Positions 7,593 to 17,323 are shown, counted from the first letter of the stretch. The stretch: 64,000 nucleotides of DNA from Rhodothermus bifroesti (GCF_017908595.1 NZ_JAGKTL010000003.1:310001-374000), one strand, 5' to 3'. Numbers and translations: made by a program. Notes: generated by a model not told the origin, from the sequence alone.

Positions 7593-9124
7593 GGCGCTGG
7601 ATTGCCATCTGGCAAGGCGTAGGATTACTGGGGTTGGTTGCCTGCAGCACGCCCCCCCAGGATTTCTACAGGCCGCCACCAGGCGTTAATGTGCAGCATT
7701 ATGCGGTGAGCCTTACACTTGAGCCCGAAACGCGCCGTCTTGAGGCCCAGGTGATGCTGGAGGTGCGCCACCAGCGAAACGTTGCCGAACTGCCGCTTTG
7801 TTTTACGGCTGCGTTAACCATCGATTCGGCGCGCGTTGGTGATCGCCCTGTGCAGCCGGTGCGCCGGGGCGAACGTCTGGTGATGCCGCTTTCGGGCAGT
7901 ACGCGAAGCCAGCTTACCCTTTGGTACCATGGCATTCCTGAAGTAGGGCTCTACGCTGGTCAACACGCCGGCCAAACGGTGGTGTTTACCGATTCCTGGC
8001 CTTACCGCGGGTGCGGCTGGTTGCCCGCTGTCCATCACCCTTCAGATCCGGCAACGCTGGATCTGACGCTGACGGTGCCTGTTGGCTACAAGGCCATTGG
8101 TAGTGGACGGCTTGTGCGTCGAGACACGCTAAGCGGCCACGTGCGCTATCAGTGGTGGTTGGACGCTTCGGCGCCTACCTATAGCTTTGCCTTTGCGGTA
8201 GGTGATTTTGTGCAAACCGACACCACGTTAGGCGATACACTTAAGGTATCGTATGTTTTGCTGTCTTCGGATCGAGACCGCGTCTATCGACTCTGGCGTA
8301 CGCCCGAAGCTTTACGCTGGTTTAGCCAATGGCTTGGACCTTACCCCTATCGCAGTTATGCCGTAGTGCAGGTGCCTATTGACTATGCTGGTATGGAAAA
8401 TGCCTCGGCACCGTTTCTGCGTGCCGACTTGTTTGAGCTGGGGGATATCGAGGGCGTGCAGGTGCACGAGCTCGTGCACCAGTGGTTCGGTAATCACGTT
8501 ACCATAGCAAACTGGCGAGACCTGTGGCTTTCAGAAGGCACAGCAACGTACCTGACTACGCTGTTTTACGAAGCAACCGTAGGCGTCGAGGTTGCCCGTC
8601 AGCAATGGGTTGAAATGGCCCGCCTAACGCCCGAGGCATTCCGGCTTCATGGCGCGCTGGTTCCCAGCCGTGTTGTGGATCCAGAAGCACACCTAACCTG
8701 GGTGCCTTACCGCAAAGGAGCTTGCGTGCTGCACCTGCTGCGGCTAAAGCTGGGTGATGCCGCCTTTCGTCAGGCCTGGCAGACGATCTATCAACGGTTT
8801 GCCGGAAAGCCACTCTCTACGGAAGGCTTTCGGGCAGTTTTAGAAGAGCTCAGTCACCAAGATCTTGGAGCGGTGTTTGCTTACTGGGTCTACAGCGATC
8901 GCCTGCCAACGCTGCACGTACGCTGGGAAGCGGAGACGCGCCGGCTACGCTGGTGGATTACTGGTGATGCCGGCACGCTTGCCGACGTTCCGTTCCTACT
9001 CGCCATCCGGCAAGAAGGCCAAGTGCAGTACGCCTATGCCCAGGAGCAGCAGGCGTTGCTGGCGGAAGCCTCGCGACCCGAAGTTCATCCCGTTGGGATT
9101 CTTATGCATATCACTGAAGAGTAA
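7589..9124 (+). CDS. M1 family zinc metallopeptidase, lipoprotein
   Basis: The protein has 511 residues. The signal ends in LGLVAC with Cys19 as the lipid-attachment site. After an aminopeptidase-N-like beta domain, the catalytic domain has the exopeptidase motif AGMEN and the zinc motif HELVH (293-297) with Glu316 nineteen residues after the second His (HEXXH-X18-E). It is shorter than classical PepN because the large C-terminal helical domain is missing. It is expected to remove N-terminal residues from peptides at the envelope. It is coupled to fabI by a 4-base ATGA overlap, and the HAD gene starts 5 bases after its stop. Confidence 0.88.
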   Translation: MRRWIAIWQGVGLLGLVACSTPPQDFYRPPPGVNVQHYAVSLTLEPETRRLEAQVMLEVRHQRNVAELPLCFTAALTIDSARVGDRPVQPVRRGERLVMPLSGSTRSQLTLWYHGIPEVGLYAGQHAGQTVVFTDSWPYRGCGWLPAVHHPSDPATLDLTLTVPVGYKAIGSGRLVRRDTLSGHVRYQWWLDASAPTYSFAFAVGDFVQTDTTLGDTLKVSYVLLSSDRDRVYRLWRTPEALRWFSQWLGPYPYRSYAVVQVPIDYAGMENASAPFLRADLFELGDIEGVQVHELVHQWFGNHVTIANWRDLWLSEGTATYLTTLFYEATVGVEVARQQWVEMARLTPEAFRLHGALVPSRVVDPEAHLTWVPYRKGACVLHLLRLKLGDAAFRQAWQTIYQRFAGKPLSTEGFRAVLEELSHQDLGAVFAYWVYSDRLPTLHVRWEAETRRLRWWITGDAGTLADVPFLLAIRQEGQVQYAYAQEQQALLAEASRPEVHPVGILMHITEE

Positions 9125-9128
9125 GGCA

Positions 9129-9902
9129 ATGATTCGGCTATTTGTCACTGACATTGATGGTTGTTTGGCTGAGCCGTATCGACCGTTTGCGTTGGATCGG
9201 TTTCAGGAGCTAGCGTTTCATGCGCGTCAGGCCGGTCGGCCGGGGGATCACCCTTGCTGGCCTGCGCTTTCAATCTGTTCCGGACGTCCTTATCCGTACG
9301 TTGAAGCCATTACGCAGGCGTTAGGGTTGCAGGTGCCGGTGTTGTTTGAAAGCGGTGCAGGTCTGTTTGACCCGATAGCCGCTGCTGTCTACTGGCATCC
9401 CGCTTTTACTGAAGATTTAGCCCGAGAGGTGGAGGCGCTGCGGCACTGGCTAACTGCAGAATGCCTGCCAGGCACCGCACTCATGCTTGATTTTGGCAAG
9501 CGCACGCAGGCCGGCGTCGTAGGTCCCAATCGTGAAGAAATCCAGCGTCTGTTGCCCGTCGTCGAAGCTTATGTGGCAACCCATCATCCGGCATTCCATG
9601 TGTTCCATACGCATATTTCAATCGATATTGTACCCAAAGGTCTGACCAAACGTGAAGGGTTGGCTTGGCTTTTGGAGGTTTTAGGGGTGTCGGCAGCCGA
9701 AACAGCCTATATTGGTGATTCCAATGGCGATTTGGGAGCCCTGGAGCTAGTGGGTTACGCGTTTGCCCCTGCTAACGCGGCCGAGGTAGTACGCCAACAG
9801 GTGGATCGGGTAATGGCTGAGCCAGATATTGGCGGTGTAGTGGCAGCTTACCATTGGTGTGCTGCCCATAACAGGGCATGTCGTCAGGTTGCAGCACCTT
9901 AA
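9129..9902 (+). CDS. HAD superfamily IIB phosphatase
   Basis: The protein has 257 residues from ATG 9129, where the DxD motif appears at once (VTDIDGC, Asp8 and Asp10). Motif II is LSICSGRPY, motif III is KGLTKREGL and motif IV is IGDSNGDLGALE, with a cap domain between motifs II and III. This is the layout of Cof-type and sugar-phosphate phosphatases, including archaeal phosphoglycolate and mannosyl-3-phosphoglycerate phosphatases. The substrate is not readable. The frame is open further upstream, but that sequence lies inside the peptidase gene. It is packed tightly between the M1 peptidase and the L,D-transpeptidase genes. Confidence 0.82.
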   Translation: MIRLFVTDIDGCLAEPYRPFALDRFQELAFHARQAGRPGDHPCWPALSICSGRPYPYVEAITQALGLQVPVLFESGAGLFDPIAAAVYWHPAFTEDLAREVEALRHWLTAECLPGTALMLDFGKRTQAGVVGPNREEIQRLLPVVEAYVATHHPAFHVFHTHISIDIVPKGLTKREGLAWLLEVLGVSAAETAYIGDSNGDLGALELVGYAFAPANAAEVVRQQVDRVMAEPDIGGVVAAYHWCAAHNRACRQVAAP

Positions 9903-9961
9903 CCGTTGCATTGCAACCCATTTTACTGTTTCTTTACGTTGTTCGTAAACGCCAAGAGGCC

Positions 9962-10678
9962 ATGTTTACCCTAGGGATATGGCTAGGTCTGCTGGTGGCT
10001 TTGTCTCCCGATAGCAGCACAGGGCTTTATTACGTGGCTGTCGAGCAAGCGCTGCTGTATCAGGCCCCAGCCAATGGGGCTTACTTGGCCCTATCGCGGC
10101 GCGAGCCGGTCCGTCTGCTCACACGCCAGGGTTACTGGTGGCGGGTGCGTACGCAAGACGGCGCCGAAGGGTATGTAGAGGCGCATGCGTTGTCGAACGT
10201 TTGGCTTCGGGTTTCGAAGCGTCAGCAACGGCTGTATCTATATCGGGGCACGACGTTGGTGCGCAGCTTTCCAGTTGACCTCGGTCCCAATCCGTATGCT
10301 GATAAAGTGCAACGCGGCAGTCTAACTAATCCCGACGACTGGCGCACGCCGGAAGGGGTTTTCTACGTAGCCGCAAAGAATGCCCGCAGCCGTTACTATA
10401 AAGCCCTGGTGCTGAATTACCCAACCGCTGATCATGCCCTACGCGGATTACAGGAAGGGCGAATCAGTCCAGCCGAGTACCGAGCTATTGTAGAAGCCGA
10501 AGCGGCTTTTCGAATGCCACCTATGAATACCGCGTTGGGTGGGTGGATTGAAATTCACGGACAAGGCACCGGCCAGCAAGTGAACTGGACCCAGGGCTGC
10601 GTCGCGCTGCGCAATGAGGACATAGACGCACTTTGGCCGCTGGTGGTCGTTGGCACCCCGGTACTTATTGAACCCTGA
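9962..10678 (+). CDS. L,D-transpeptidase with N-terminal SH3-like domain
   Basis: The protein has 238 residues. ATG 9962 was chosen because an AGAGG ribosome-binding sequence lies just upstream and a signal peptide follows; an earlier in-frame ATG overlaps the HAD gene. A bacterial SH3-like region (about 22-80) precedes a YkuD domain. The catalytic motif is IEIHGQGTG to TQGCVALRN, with His199 and Cys213. Such enzymes form 3-3 cross-links in peptidoglycan or attach lipoproteins to it, in the periplasm. The SH3-like part probably binds the wall. A methyltransferase gene follows 7 bases later. Confidence 0.87.
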   Translation: MFTLGIWLGLLVALSPDSSTGLYYVAVEQALLYQAPANGAYLALSRREPVRLLTRQGYWWRVRTQDGAEGYVEAHALSNVWLRVSKRQQRLYLYRGTTLVRSFPVDLGPNPYADKVQRGSLTNPDDWRTPEGVFYVAAKNARSRYYKALVLNYPTADHALRGLQEGRISPAEYRAIVEAEAAFRMPPMNTALGGWIEIHGQGTGQQVNWTQGCVALRNEDIDALWPLVVVGTPVLIEP

Positions 10679-10685
10679 TCGTTCT

Positions 10686-11291
10686 ATGCCACAGGGCGCG
10701 CTTTCTGGAAACCTACGACGGTATACGGTAAACAATCGGCTGTATCGCTGGCATATCGCGCAATTTCTAGAGCAGCTAGCCACCCTAGTTGCTCAGACGC
10801 AGCCGAAAACGCTACTGGATGTAGGCTGTGGAGAAGGTTTTGTGGCCGCATTCCTAAAGCAGCGCTTGCCGGAAGTCGAGATTACAGGCATCGACGCTTC
10901 AGTATCGGCGCTGGCGTATGCTCAAGCGCATTTTGGCCAGTATGCTACGTTTCGCCGAGGGGATATTTATAGCCTTCCTTTTCCCGATCGGGCTTTTGAT
11001 ACAGTGGTATGCAGCGAGGTGCTGGAGCATCTAGAGGATCCAGAAAGTGCCATTGCAGAGCTGAAGCGGGTAGCCCGACGCTACGTGGTGCTAACGGTAC
11101 CGCTGGAACCTTACTTTCGCTGGTTGAATCGCCTAGGACAGTGGCTGCGCGTGAGCGAAGATCCCGGCCACGTTCAGTTCTGGACGCATGCCGCATTTAA
11201 GCGCTTGGTACAACAGCACTTCAATGAGGCAAAGCTATACCGCAAGCACATCTACCAGCTTGCCTGCGGCTATGTTGATGCAGCTACTTGA
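10686..11291 (+). CDS. Class I SAM-dependent methyltransferase
   Basis: This 201-residue Rossmann-fold methyltransferase has motif I LLDVGCGEGFVAAFL at about residues 40-54, the acidic residue of motif II in ITGIDASVSA, and FDTVVCSEVLEHLEDPESA, the Methyltransf_11 pattern. The C-terminal part, with Trp and Arg (YFRWLNRLGQWLR), may bind the acceptor. The substrate is unknown; similar genes methylate quinones, lipids or sugars. It is cytoplasmic or loosely membrane-associated. The end overlaps the start region of the NfeD protease gene, so the genes are probably in one transcript. Confidence 0.8.
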   Translation: MPQGALSGNLRRYTVNNRLYRWHIAQFLEQLATLVAQTQPKTLLDVGCGEGFVAAFLKQRLPEVEITGIDASVSALAYAQAHFGQYATFRRGDIYSLPFPDRAFDTVVCSEVLEHLEDPESAIAELKRVARRYVVLTVPLEPYFRWLNRLGQWLRVSEDPGHVQFWTHAAFKRLVQQHFNEAKLYRKHIYQLACGYVDAAT

Positions 11292-12717
11292 ACCTTTACG
11301 CCAAATTTTGCGTAGGCTCCGCCAGAGCAACCCCGCTTTGCGACCGGTTATGTTGCGCTTTTTGCATTGTTGGCTTCCTTTGCGCTGGGGAGCAGCCCTG
11401 ATGCTTTGGGCCCTGATGCACCAGGCAGCTCGGGCTGAGGAAGGTCCAGTCTATGTCGTGGCTATCGAAGGGATGATCGACAATGTCTTGGTGCAGTATG
11501 TGGATCGAGCCCTGACCGAGGCAGAAGGTGCTGATGCGGCTTTGATCGTTTTTCACATCGACACGTTCGGGGGATTGCTGGAGGCTGCCGATCGCATTCG
11601 CCAGCGCATCCTAGACACGCCTATTCCTACAGTAGCCTGGATCGATAAAAACGCAGCTTCGGCAGGTGCACTGATTGCGTATGCCTGCGACCGCATTGTG
11701 ATGGCGCCAGGAGCATCAATAGGGGCGGCTACGGTGGTGGAGGGCACCACGGGCGAGCCCGCACCGGACAAGTATCAAAGCTACATGCGGGGACTGATGC
11801 GGGCTACGGCTGAAGCAAATGGCCGTGATCCACGTATTGCTGAAGCGATGGTCGATCCAGACGTAGCCATCGAAGGGTTGGTCCCTGCTGGTAAAGTGCT
11901 CACGCTTTCGGCTACCGAGGCGCTTCGCTGGGGCGTAGCCGATGCGTTGGCTGCTACGCTTGAAGAGGTGTTCCAGGCGCTCGGCTACAGCCCTCATCCC
12001 ATAGTGACCTACGCGCAAACACCGCTGGAACGTGGGCTGCGCCTGCTCGCTTCCCCAGTTTTACAAACGATTTTCCTGCTGATGATGCTGGTTGGGCTGT
12101 ACATTGAGCTGCAAACCCCGGGCGTGGGCTTAGCTGGCCTGGTAGGTGGGCTGGGTGCTCTGCTGTTTTTTGCGCCCAACTATCTTATGGGCCTGGTTGA
12201 ATTCTGGGAAGTGCTGCTGTTTTTGGTAGGCGTTGGGCTTTTACTGGTAGAATTGCTTGTACTTCCTGGATTTGGCATAGCCGGCATTGCGGGTATCCTC
12301 TGTATGCTGGGGGGATTGCTGGCGGCTTTGATTGGCAACATTGGGTTTTCGTTTCCTTCAGTCCGTCAGCTGACTTCGGCCCTGCTTACGCTAACCGCTA
12401 CCCTGGTGCTGTTTGGTGTGTTGCTGGCGGTGATAGGTCGCTATCTGCCGCGCACGCGGCGCTTCCAGTCGCTAATCCTCACCTCCGGCCTCTCCCGAAG
12501 CCAGGGCTACACGACCCGCATGATCGAGGCGCACCTGGTCGGTCGCCAGGGACGGGCGGTCACGCCGCTGCGCCCAACTGGAGTGGCCGAAATTGATGGA
12601 CAGCGTCTGGAAGTAACTACGCCAGGCCTGTTCGTTCCAGCCGGTACAGCGGTTGAAGTCGTCCGTGTGCACGGCAGCCGTATCGAAGTGCGTCCACTAC
12701 CTGCCGAAACGGCCTAA
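11278..12717 (+). CDS. NfeD family membrane serine protease (ClpP class)
   Basis: About 479 residues if translation starts at ATG 11278; ATG 11350 would give a cleaner signal peptide (MLRFLHCWLPLRWG) and is the main alternative. The N-terminal periplasmic domain is ClpP/SppA-like: FHIDTFGGLLEAADRIR is followed by NAASAGALIAYACDRIVMAP with the nucleophile Ser, and a lysine in PAPDKYQ could complete a Ser-Lys dyad as in archaeal 1510-N. Several membrane helices follow (about 290-420), then a C-terminal OB-like NfeD domain (GRQGRAVTPLRPTGVAEIDG). It is probably a membrane protease acting on SPFH-type proteins, but no SPFH gene is adjacent. The short NfeD gene follows. Confidence 0.85.
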   Translation: MQLLEPLRQILRRLRQSNPALRPVMLRFLHCWLPLRWGAALMLWALMHQAARAEEGPVYVVAIEGMIDNVLVQYVDRALTEAEGADAALIVFHIDTFGGLLEAADRIRQRILDTPIPTVAWIDKNAASAGALIAYACDRIVMAPGASIGAATVVEGTTGEPAPDKYQSYMRGLMRATAEANGRDPRIAEAMVDPDVAIEGLVPAGKVLTLSATEALRWGVADALAATLEEVFQALGYSPHPIVTYAQTPLERGLRLLASPVLQTIFLLMMLVGLYIELQTPGVGLAGLVGGLGALLFFAPNYLMGLVEFWEVLLFLVGVGLLLVELLVLPGFGIAGIAGILCMLGGLLAALIGNIGFSFPSVRQLTSALLTLTATLVLFGVLLAVIGRYLPRTRRFQSLILTSGLSRSQGYTTRMIEAHLVGRQGRAVTPLRPTGVAEIDGQRLEVTTPGLFVPAGTAVEVVRVHGSRIEVRPLPAETA

Positions 12718-12733
12718 AAGTCACGAGAAAGCC

Positions 12734-13231
12734 TTGGAACTGCTGCTGGCTCTCCTGCTCATTCTTGTCGGCCTTGCCTTGATTGTGGCCGAGGTGTACT
12801 GGATCCCGGGGATGAATGTTGCCGGGATTGTGGGGGTTGTGCTGGTACTGTTCGGGTTGGGATATGCCTTTACTGCCTCAGGTTGGCTTACTGGGCTGGC
12901 CGTGCTGGCAGGTACGTTGGTGCTCGGGGGTGTGCTGTTTGCGATGCTTTGGCGTAGTGGAAGCTGGAAGCAATTCGTGTTGGCCACCTCCCTCAAAGGA
13001 AGTGGGACAGAGCGCTTGGGGGAAAACCGGGCACGCTACCTCGGTCGAGAAGGCATTGCCGTAACCCCTTTGCGGCCTGTAGGCATTGTAGAAATCGACG
13101 GCGAGCGCATCGAAGTGGCAACCGAAGGCGAGTACATTGCAGCGGGTAGTCGCGTAAAGGTAGTGGCTATGGACCGGCGCCGCTATTTTGTACGCTTGGC
13201 GTCGCAACCAACCTTGCCGAACCAGACTTAA
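12734..13231 (+). CDS. Short NfeD family protein (TTG start)
   Basis: About 165 residues. No ATG precedes the first membrane segment in frame, and the best start is TTG 12734, giving MELLLALLLILVGLALIVAEVYW. Three hydrophobic helices are followed by a soluble NfeD OB-fold domain with GREGIAVTPLRPVGIVEIDGERIEV, nearly parallel to the domain in the preceding gene. Short NfeD proteins lack the protease domain and usually partner SPFH proteins in membrane microdomains. The gene is 16 bases downstream of the protease-type NfeD gene, probably in the same operon. The start codon is inferred. Confidence 0.8.
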   Translation: MELLLALLLILVGLALIVAEVYWIPGMNVAGIVGVVLVLFGLGYAFTASGWLTGLAVLAGTLVLGGVLFAMLWRSGSWKQFVLATSLKGSGTERLGENRARYLGREGIAVTPLRPVGIVEIDGERIEVATEGEYIAAGSRVKVVAMDRRRYFVRLASQPTLPNQT

Positions 13232-13241
13232 GCGGCCGCAT

Positions 13242-13273
13242 TTTGGCATCGGACAGGCTATTGTGTATCTTCC
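13242..13273 (+). promoter_or_regulatory. Putative TTTG / TAnnTTTG-type promoter
   Basis: TTTG (13242-13245) and TATCTTCC (13266-13273) are separated by 20 bases. This resembles the Bacteroidota sigmaABfr consensus TTTG-N19-21-TAnnTTTG with two mismatches in the second box. It lies 22 bases before the TonB-like gene. Prediction only. Confidence 0.3.
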
Positions 13274-13294
13274 CGCCAACTTGAAAGTTTACCT

Positions 13295-13987
13295 ATGTCG
13301 TTTCGCTTATGCTGGGCAGCCATACTTCTGATTTTTGTAGGATGCGGGCGCCCTTCGTTGCCTTCTGGACCCCCAGAAGGCTGGCAGGCTACCGAAGAAC
13401 GCTGGTGGCGTAGTGGCGTGGATACGACGGTGGCTTTTCGTCCCCTAGAATCGCTGGCAACCATGGGGCTGGAGACAGGCGCTTCAGCTACAGCTGCATC
13501 CAGGGGTGAGCTCCTCGTCGAAGCCGTGCGTCGTAGCCTGACGCCGCTATTTCGGGTGCAGCCCGAAATTATTGATTCACTCTTCCGTCGCTATGTTGCT
13601 CCAAAGGTAGCTCAGGCTACGTTGACCGAAGATGTAGAAGCTGAGATCGACCGGTTGCGCGAAGAAAGTTATCGCAGCCTGCTTCGATACTTCCGGGAGC
13701 CTCGGCCCATCACGCGTCTGGGGGAAGAGGTGCCGCTCATTTACCCGGACAGCCTGGTAGAAAAAGGCGTAACCGGCCGGGTCGAAATGCAGGTGTATCT
13801 CAACGCCGAAGGAGAACCAGAGGCGATCTGGAAACTGGAAGGCGTGCATCCGGTGCTTGACTTACTGGCCATGGAGGCCACTACGCAAATGCGTTGGCAG
13901 CCGGCCTACGTGCGCCAAGGGAATACATGGATCACTGTTCCTTCGTGGGTTCGCTTCAACATCCACTATCAAATCCAAGGTGAATAG
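13295..13987 (+). CDS. TonB C-terminal domain-like lipoprotein
   Basis: The protein has 230 residues. The N-terminus ends in FVGC (Cys17), a lipoprotein signal. A helical middle region is followed by a C-terminal part with the energy-transducer layout: LIYPDSLVEKGVTGRVEMQVYLNAEGEP, then LLAMEATTQMRWQPAYVRQG and a final strand. That pattern matches the TonB C-terminal fold found in many Bacteroidota periplasmic proteins. Unlike true TonB it is lipid-anchored and lacks the Pro-rich spacer, so it may not energise transport. A structural or partner-binding role is possible. The stop lies 2 bases from the convergent transporter gene. Confidence 0.7.
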   Translation: MSFRLCWAAILLIFVGCGRPSLPSGPPEGWQATEERWWRSGVDTTVAFRPLESLATMGLETGASATAASRGELLVEAVRRSLTPLFRVQPEIIDSLFRRYVAPKVAQATLTEDVEAEIDRLREESYRSLLRYFREPRPITRLGEEVPLIYPDSLVEKGVTGRVEMQVYLNAEGEPEAIWKLEGVHPVLDLLAMEATTQMRWQPAYVRQGNTWITVPSWVRFNIHYQIQGE

Positions 13988-13989
13988 TT

Positions 13990-15312
13990 TTAGCCTACCA
14001 GCACGCCGGCAATTGTTGCTGTCATCATGTTAGCCAGCGTGCCTGCCAGTACAGCCCGCACCCCTAGCTCAGCCAACTCTGAAGTGCGTGAAGGCGCTAA
14101 GGGACCAATGCCGCCGATCTGAATAGCAATGGACGAAAAGTTGGCAAAACCGCACAGTGCAAAGGTAGCCATAACAATGGCTTTCGGGGAAAGGGCATTT
14201 TGGGCAATCAGCTCAGAAAGGTTGAGATAGGCAACAAATTCATTTACGACCAACTTGGTCCCAACAAGTGCACCAAACTGAGCAGCGTCGGCCCAAGGGA
14301 TACCAATGAGCCAGGCTACAGGAGCCAAGACAAGACCAAAAAGGCGCTCTAGCGATAGCTCCAGGCCGAAAAGTCCGCCCGCCCATCCCAAAAAGTGATT
14401 GATCAGTGCGATGAGCGCAATAAAAGCAATCAGCATGGCTCCAACGTTAAGCGCCAGCTTAAGCCCGTCGGCTGCACCGGAAGCTGCGGCATCGATCACA
14501 TTGCGCGTGGTGCGCTCTAAGGGGACGCGTACGCTGCCTGCCGTTAGCGGCTGACCGGTTTCAGGAATCAGCATTTTGGCCAGCACCAGCGCGGCTGGAG
14601 CAGCCATTACGCTAGCCCCTAGTAAGTGCTCTGCAAACTGCAGCCGGGCCGCTTCTAGGGCTAGGCCGCGGGCCTGGGCATAGGCATCCCCCAAGAGCTG
14701 GATGTAGGCAGCCATCACCCCTCCAGCGATCGTCGCCATACCGCCCGTCATTACCGCCATCAACTCCGAACGTGTCATGCGCTCCAAGTAGGGCCGCACC
14801 ACTAAGGGGGCCTCAGTTTGGCCTACAAAGATGTTGGCCGATACCGAAAGCGACTCGGCGCCACTGGTTTTTAGCGTACGGCTGACCACCCAAGCTACTC
14901 CCTGCACCACGCGCTGCATGAGGCCCAAGTGGTAGAGAATAGCCATCAGCGAGCTAAAGAAAATGATCGTAGGGAGCACCTGAAAGGCAAAGAAAAAGCC
15001 TAGGCTGTCTTGCATGCCCGGACTGAGGGCGAGGTTACCAAAAACAAAACGAGCCCCTTCGGTCGTAAAGCGCAGGATCAACACAAAGAAAGAGCTGACC
15101 CAAGCAAAAAACGCTTTAGGCCAGCCTAAGGGCGCAAACCAAGCGCCCATTTCCCGTCCTTTTAAAATCAAGATCGCTAGTACGATCTGCAGCAGTAGTC
15201 CTCCGGCCACCGTACGCCAGTTAATATGGCGCCGGTTGTTGGAAAGCGCATAAGCAAAACCCAAGATAACGGCCAGACCTAATAGGCCACGTAGGAGGGC
15301 AATCCAGCTCAT
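13990..15312 (-). CDS. Concentrative nucleoside transporter (CNT/NupC family)
   Basis: This 440-residue integral membrane protein has about ten hydrophobic segments. CNT landmarks are the N-terminal block [21 protein letters not shown], the binding-site loop [17 protein letters not shown], and [16 protein letters not shown] near the C-terminus. CNT proteins import nucleosides with H+ or Na+. The gene is convergent to the TonB-like gene (2-base gap) and 13 bases downstream of the second M1 peptidase gene, so it may be the end of that transcript. Together with uridine kinase and Apt elsewhere in the window it fits nucleoside salvage. Confidence 0.9.
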   Translation of the reverse strand: MSWIALLRGLLGLAVILGFAYALSNNRRHINWRTVAGGLLLQIVLAILILKGREMGAWFAPLGWPKAFFAWVSSFFVLILRFTTEGARFVFGNLALSPGMQDSLGFFFAFQVLPTIIFFSSLMAILYHLGLMQRVVQGVAWVVSRTLKTSGAESLSVSANIFVGQTEAPLVVRPYLERMTRSELMAVMTGGMATIAGGVMAAYIQLLGDAYAQARGLALEAARLQFAEHLLGASVMAAPAALVLAKMLIPETGQPLTAGSVRVPLERTTRNVIDAAASGAADGLKLALNVGAMLIAFIALIALINHFLGWAGGLFGLELSLERLFGLVLAPVAWLIGIPWADAAQFGALVGTKLVVNEFVAYLNLSELIAQNALSPKAIVMATFALCGFANFSSIAIQIGGIGPLAPSRTSELAELGVRAVLAGTLANMMTATIAGVLVG

Positions 15313-15325
15313 AGGAATTCAACCT

Positions 15326-17257
15326 TCAAGGCGTAGTAACACCAGAAGTGGCTGCTCGAGGCCAAACGTTGTTGGTGCGGTCAATATCAGGAAGCAGGCC
15401 GTCGGGGTCCAATTGGAGGCGGACGACGCTTCCGGGTAGGCGAACCTGCTGGCGCACGCCGGTAGCCCAGAGGGCTACTGGAAAGCGATGGCGCATCGTG
15501 CGGCCATCGGCGTACGTGGCTTCAAGCACCACGGGGAAGACCAGGTGCTGGCGGTTATGGAGCTGCACCACTGTCTCCTCCGGGCTTACCTGTACACTGT
15601 CGATCGCCTGGTCCAGCAAGTCGGTCGTGTAAAACCAGCCACGCCAAAACCAGTCGAGGTCCTCACCGGCTACGTTTTCAATGGTTCGAAAGAAATCGGC
15701 GGGTTGCGGATGCTTAAAAGCCCAGCGGCGAATGTAGGTGCGAAAGGCTTCGTCAAAGCGTTCTGGCCCCAGCACGTATTCTCGTAGCAGGCGTAGCCCG
15801 TAGCCGGGCTTGCGATAAGCCACGAAGCCCAACGCTTGGGGGCGAATGTGATCGGGATAGGTCATGATCGGCTGATGCAGCAGCGTGTCCTGCATCATGC
15901 GGGCAATGTAGGCGGCTTCCATGAGTTGTGACCGCCGTGAAGCGCTACCGTAAAATGCTTGATGAGCGTAGTAGTTGATGAATGTATTGAACCCTTCGTC
16001 CATCCAGGCATAGCGGCGTTCATCGCTGCCCACAATCATGGGAAACCAGGAGTGTCCGATTTCGTGGTCAGTGACGCCAAAAAGGGCCTCTCCACGTGCC
16101 CGTACCGAGCAGAACACAATCATAGGATATTCCATCCCCCCTACAACACCGGCTACGTTGATGGCTACGGGGTAAGGGTAAGGGAACCAGTGCTCTGAGT
16201 AGTGCGCGATGCTGTGGCGTACATAGCGCGTAGAAGCTTCCCAGCCTGGTTGTTCTGGCGTACCCAACCCTTCATGTGGGTAGACCGACATGACCAGCAC
16301 CTCTTGCCAGGAGGCCGCGTCCCAAATGAAGGCCGGTGAGGCTGCCCAGGCTACATCACGCACATTTTCGGCGCGGAAGCGCCAAGTCAGCGACCCCGAT
16401 CCAGAAGGACGTGTTTCCGGCCGGCCTACTTCGTCGGGGGTAATGATAAAAACCGGATCTGCACTTTGGCGAGCTTGCTCCAGACGCTGACGCTGCGTTG
16501 GCGTGAGCACTTCTTCTGGATTGAGCAACTTACCCGTAGCAACCACAATAAAATTGCGAGGAACGGTAAGCTCTAGCTCAAAATCGCCATACTCCAAATA
16601 AAACTCACCTTGCCCAAGGTAAGGCGCTACGTTCCACCCATGGACGTCGTCGAACACGTACAGCCGGGGGTACCACTGAGCGATCTCATAGATTGTGCCG
16701 CGTGCCACCTGCAGCCGACCCATACGGTCAGCTCCATATTCTGGAACCGTAAAGCCAAAGTCGATCTCCAGCTTGAGCTGCCCCCCATTGGGTGCTAGCG
16801 GCTCTTCCAAAGCCAGTCGCATCCGGGTGTCGTCAATCAGATAGCGAGGGGTATAGCGGCGGTTGTTGTGGATCACTTCAATGCGAGTAATTTGAAAGCC
16901 GCCGCCAGAGAATGCGCCGCGCCACCGGGAATCAGGTGTAATAAGCGCATCCCCAAGGCTGCCTTCAGCAAATAGGTTCTGATCTAACTGCAGCCAAAGT
17001 GCCTCTAGCGCCACCGGAGCATGGTTGGTATAGGTGACGGTTTGGGTGGCACGGATGCGGTGTGTGCTAGCATCAAGCGTGGCAGCAATGTGGTAGTCAA
17101 CGCGCTGCTGCCAGTAGGCTGGACCAGGTTCGCCCGAAGCCATGCGTTGCAGGCTGGGTGCTGGTAGCTCCAAAGGAGCAAAAGCAGTCGGCTGCGCCTG
17201 TGCTTGAACCAAAATGACCCAACCGATCACCATCCAAAGAATATTGCGCCTATGCAT
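15326..17257 (-). CDS. M1 family zinc metallopeptidase, secreted
   Basis: The protein has 643 residues from ATG 17257, which begins a signal peptide (MHRRNILWMVIGWVILVQAQAQ). The gluzincin motif is HEIGH (398-402) with Glu421 nineteen residues after the second His, in YAWMDEGFNTFINYY. A GGMEYP block stands in place of the classical GAMEN. A long N-terminal beta domain and a C-terminal beta segment flank the catalytic part. It should act in the periplasm or outside the cell as an aminopeptidase. It is only distantly like the shorter lipoprotein paralogue at 7589-9124. It lies just upstream of the nucleoside transporter gene. Confidence 0.88.
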   Translation of the reverse strand: MHRRNILWMVIGWVILVQAQAQPTAFAPLELPAPSLQRMASGEPGPAYWQQRVDYHIAATLDASTHRIRATQTVTYTNHAPVALEALWLQLDQNLFAEGSLGDALITPDSRWRGAFSGGGFQITRIEVIHNNRRYTPRYLIDDTRMRLALEEPLAPNGGQLKLEIDFGFTVPEYGADRMGRLQVARGTIYEIAQWYPRLYVFDDVHGWNVAPYLGQGEFYLEYGDFELELTVPRNFIVVATGKLLNPEEVLTPTQRQRLEQARQSADPVFIITPDEVGRPETRPSGSGSLTWRFRAENVRDVAWAASPAFIWDAASWQEVLVMSVYPHEGLGTPEQPGWEASTRYVRHSIAHYSEHWFPYPYPVAINVAGVVGGMEYPMIVFCSVRARGEALFGVTDHEIGHSWFPMIVGSDERRYAWMDEGFNTFINYYAHQAFYGSASRRSQLMEAAYIARMMQDTLLHQPIMTYPDHIRPQALGFVAYRKPGYGLRLLREYVLGPERFDEAFRTYIRRWAFKHPQPADFFRTIENVAGEDLDWFWRGWFYTTDLLDQAIDSVQVSPEETVVQLHNRQHLVFPVVLEATYADGRTMRHRFPVALWATGVRQQVRLPGSVVRLQLDPDGLLPDIDRTNNVWPRAATSGVTTP

Positions 17258-17323
17258 CTTCTCTGGTGCGGAAGGTTTGCAGAACGGGGCCAATATACAG
17301 CTTGCGCCTTACAAAAAGGACAT

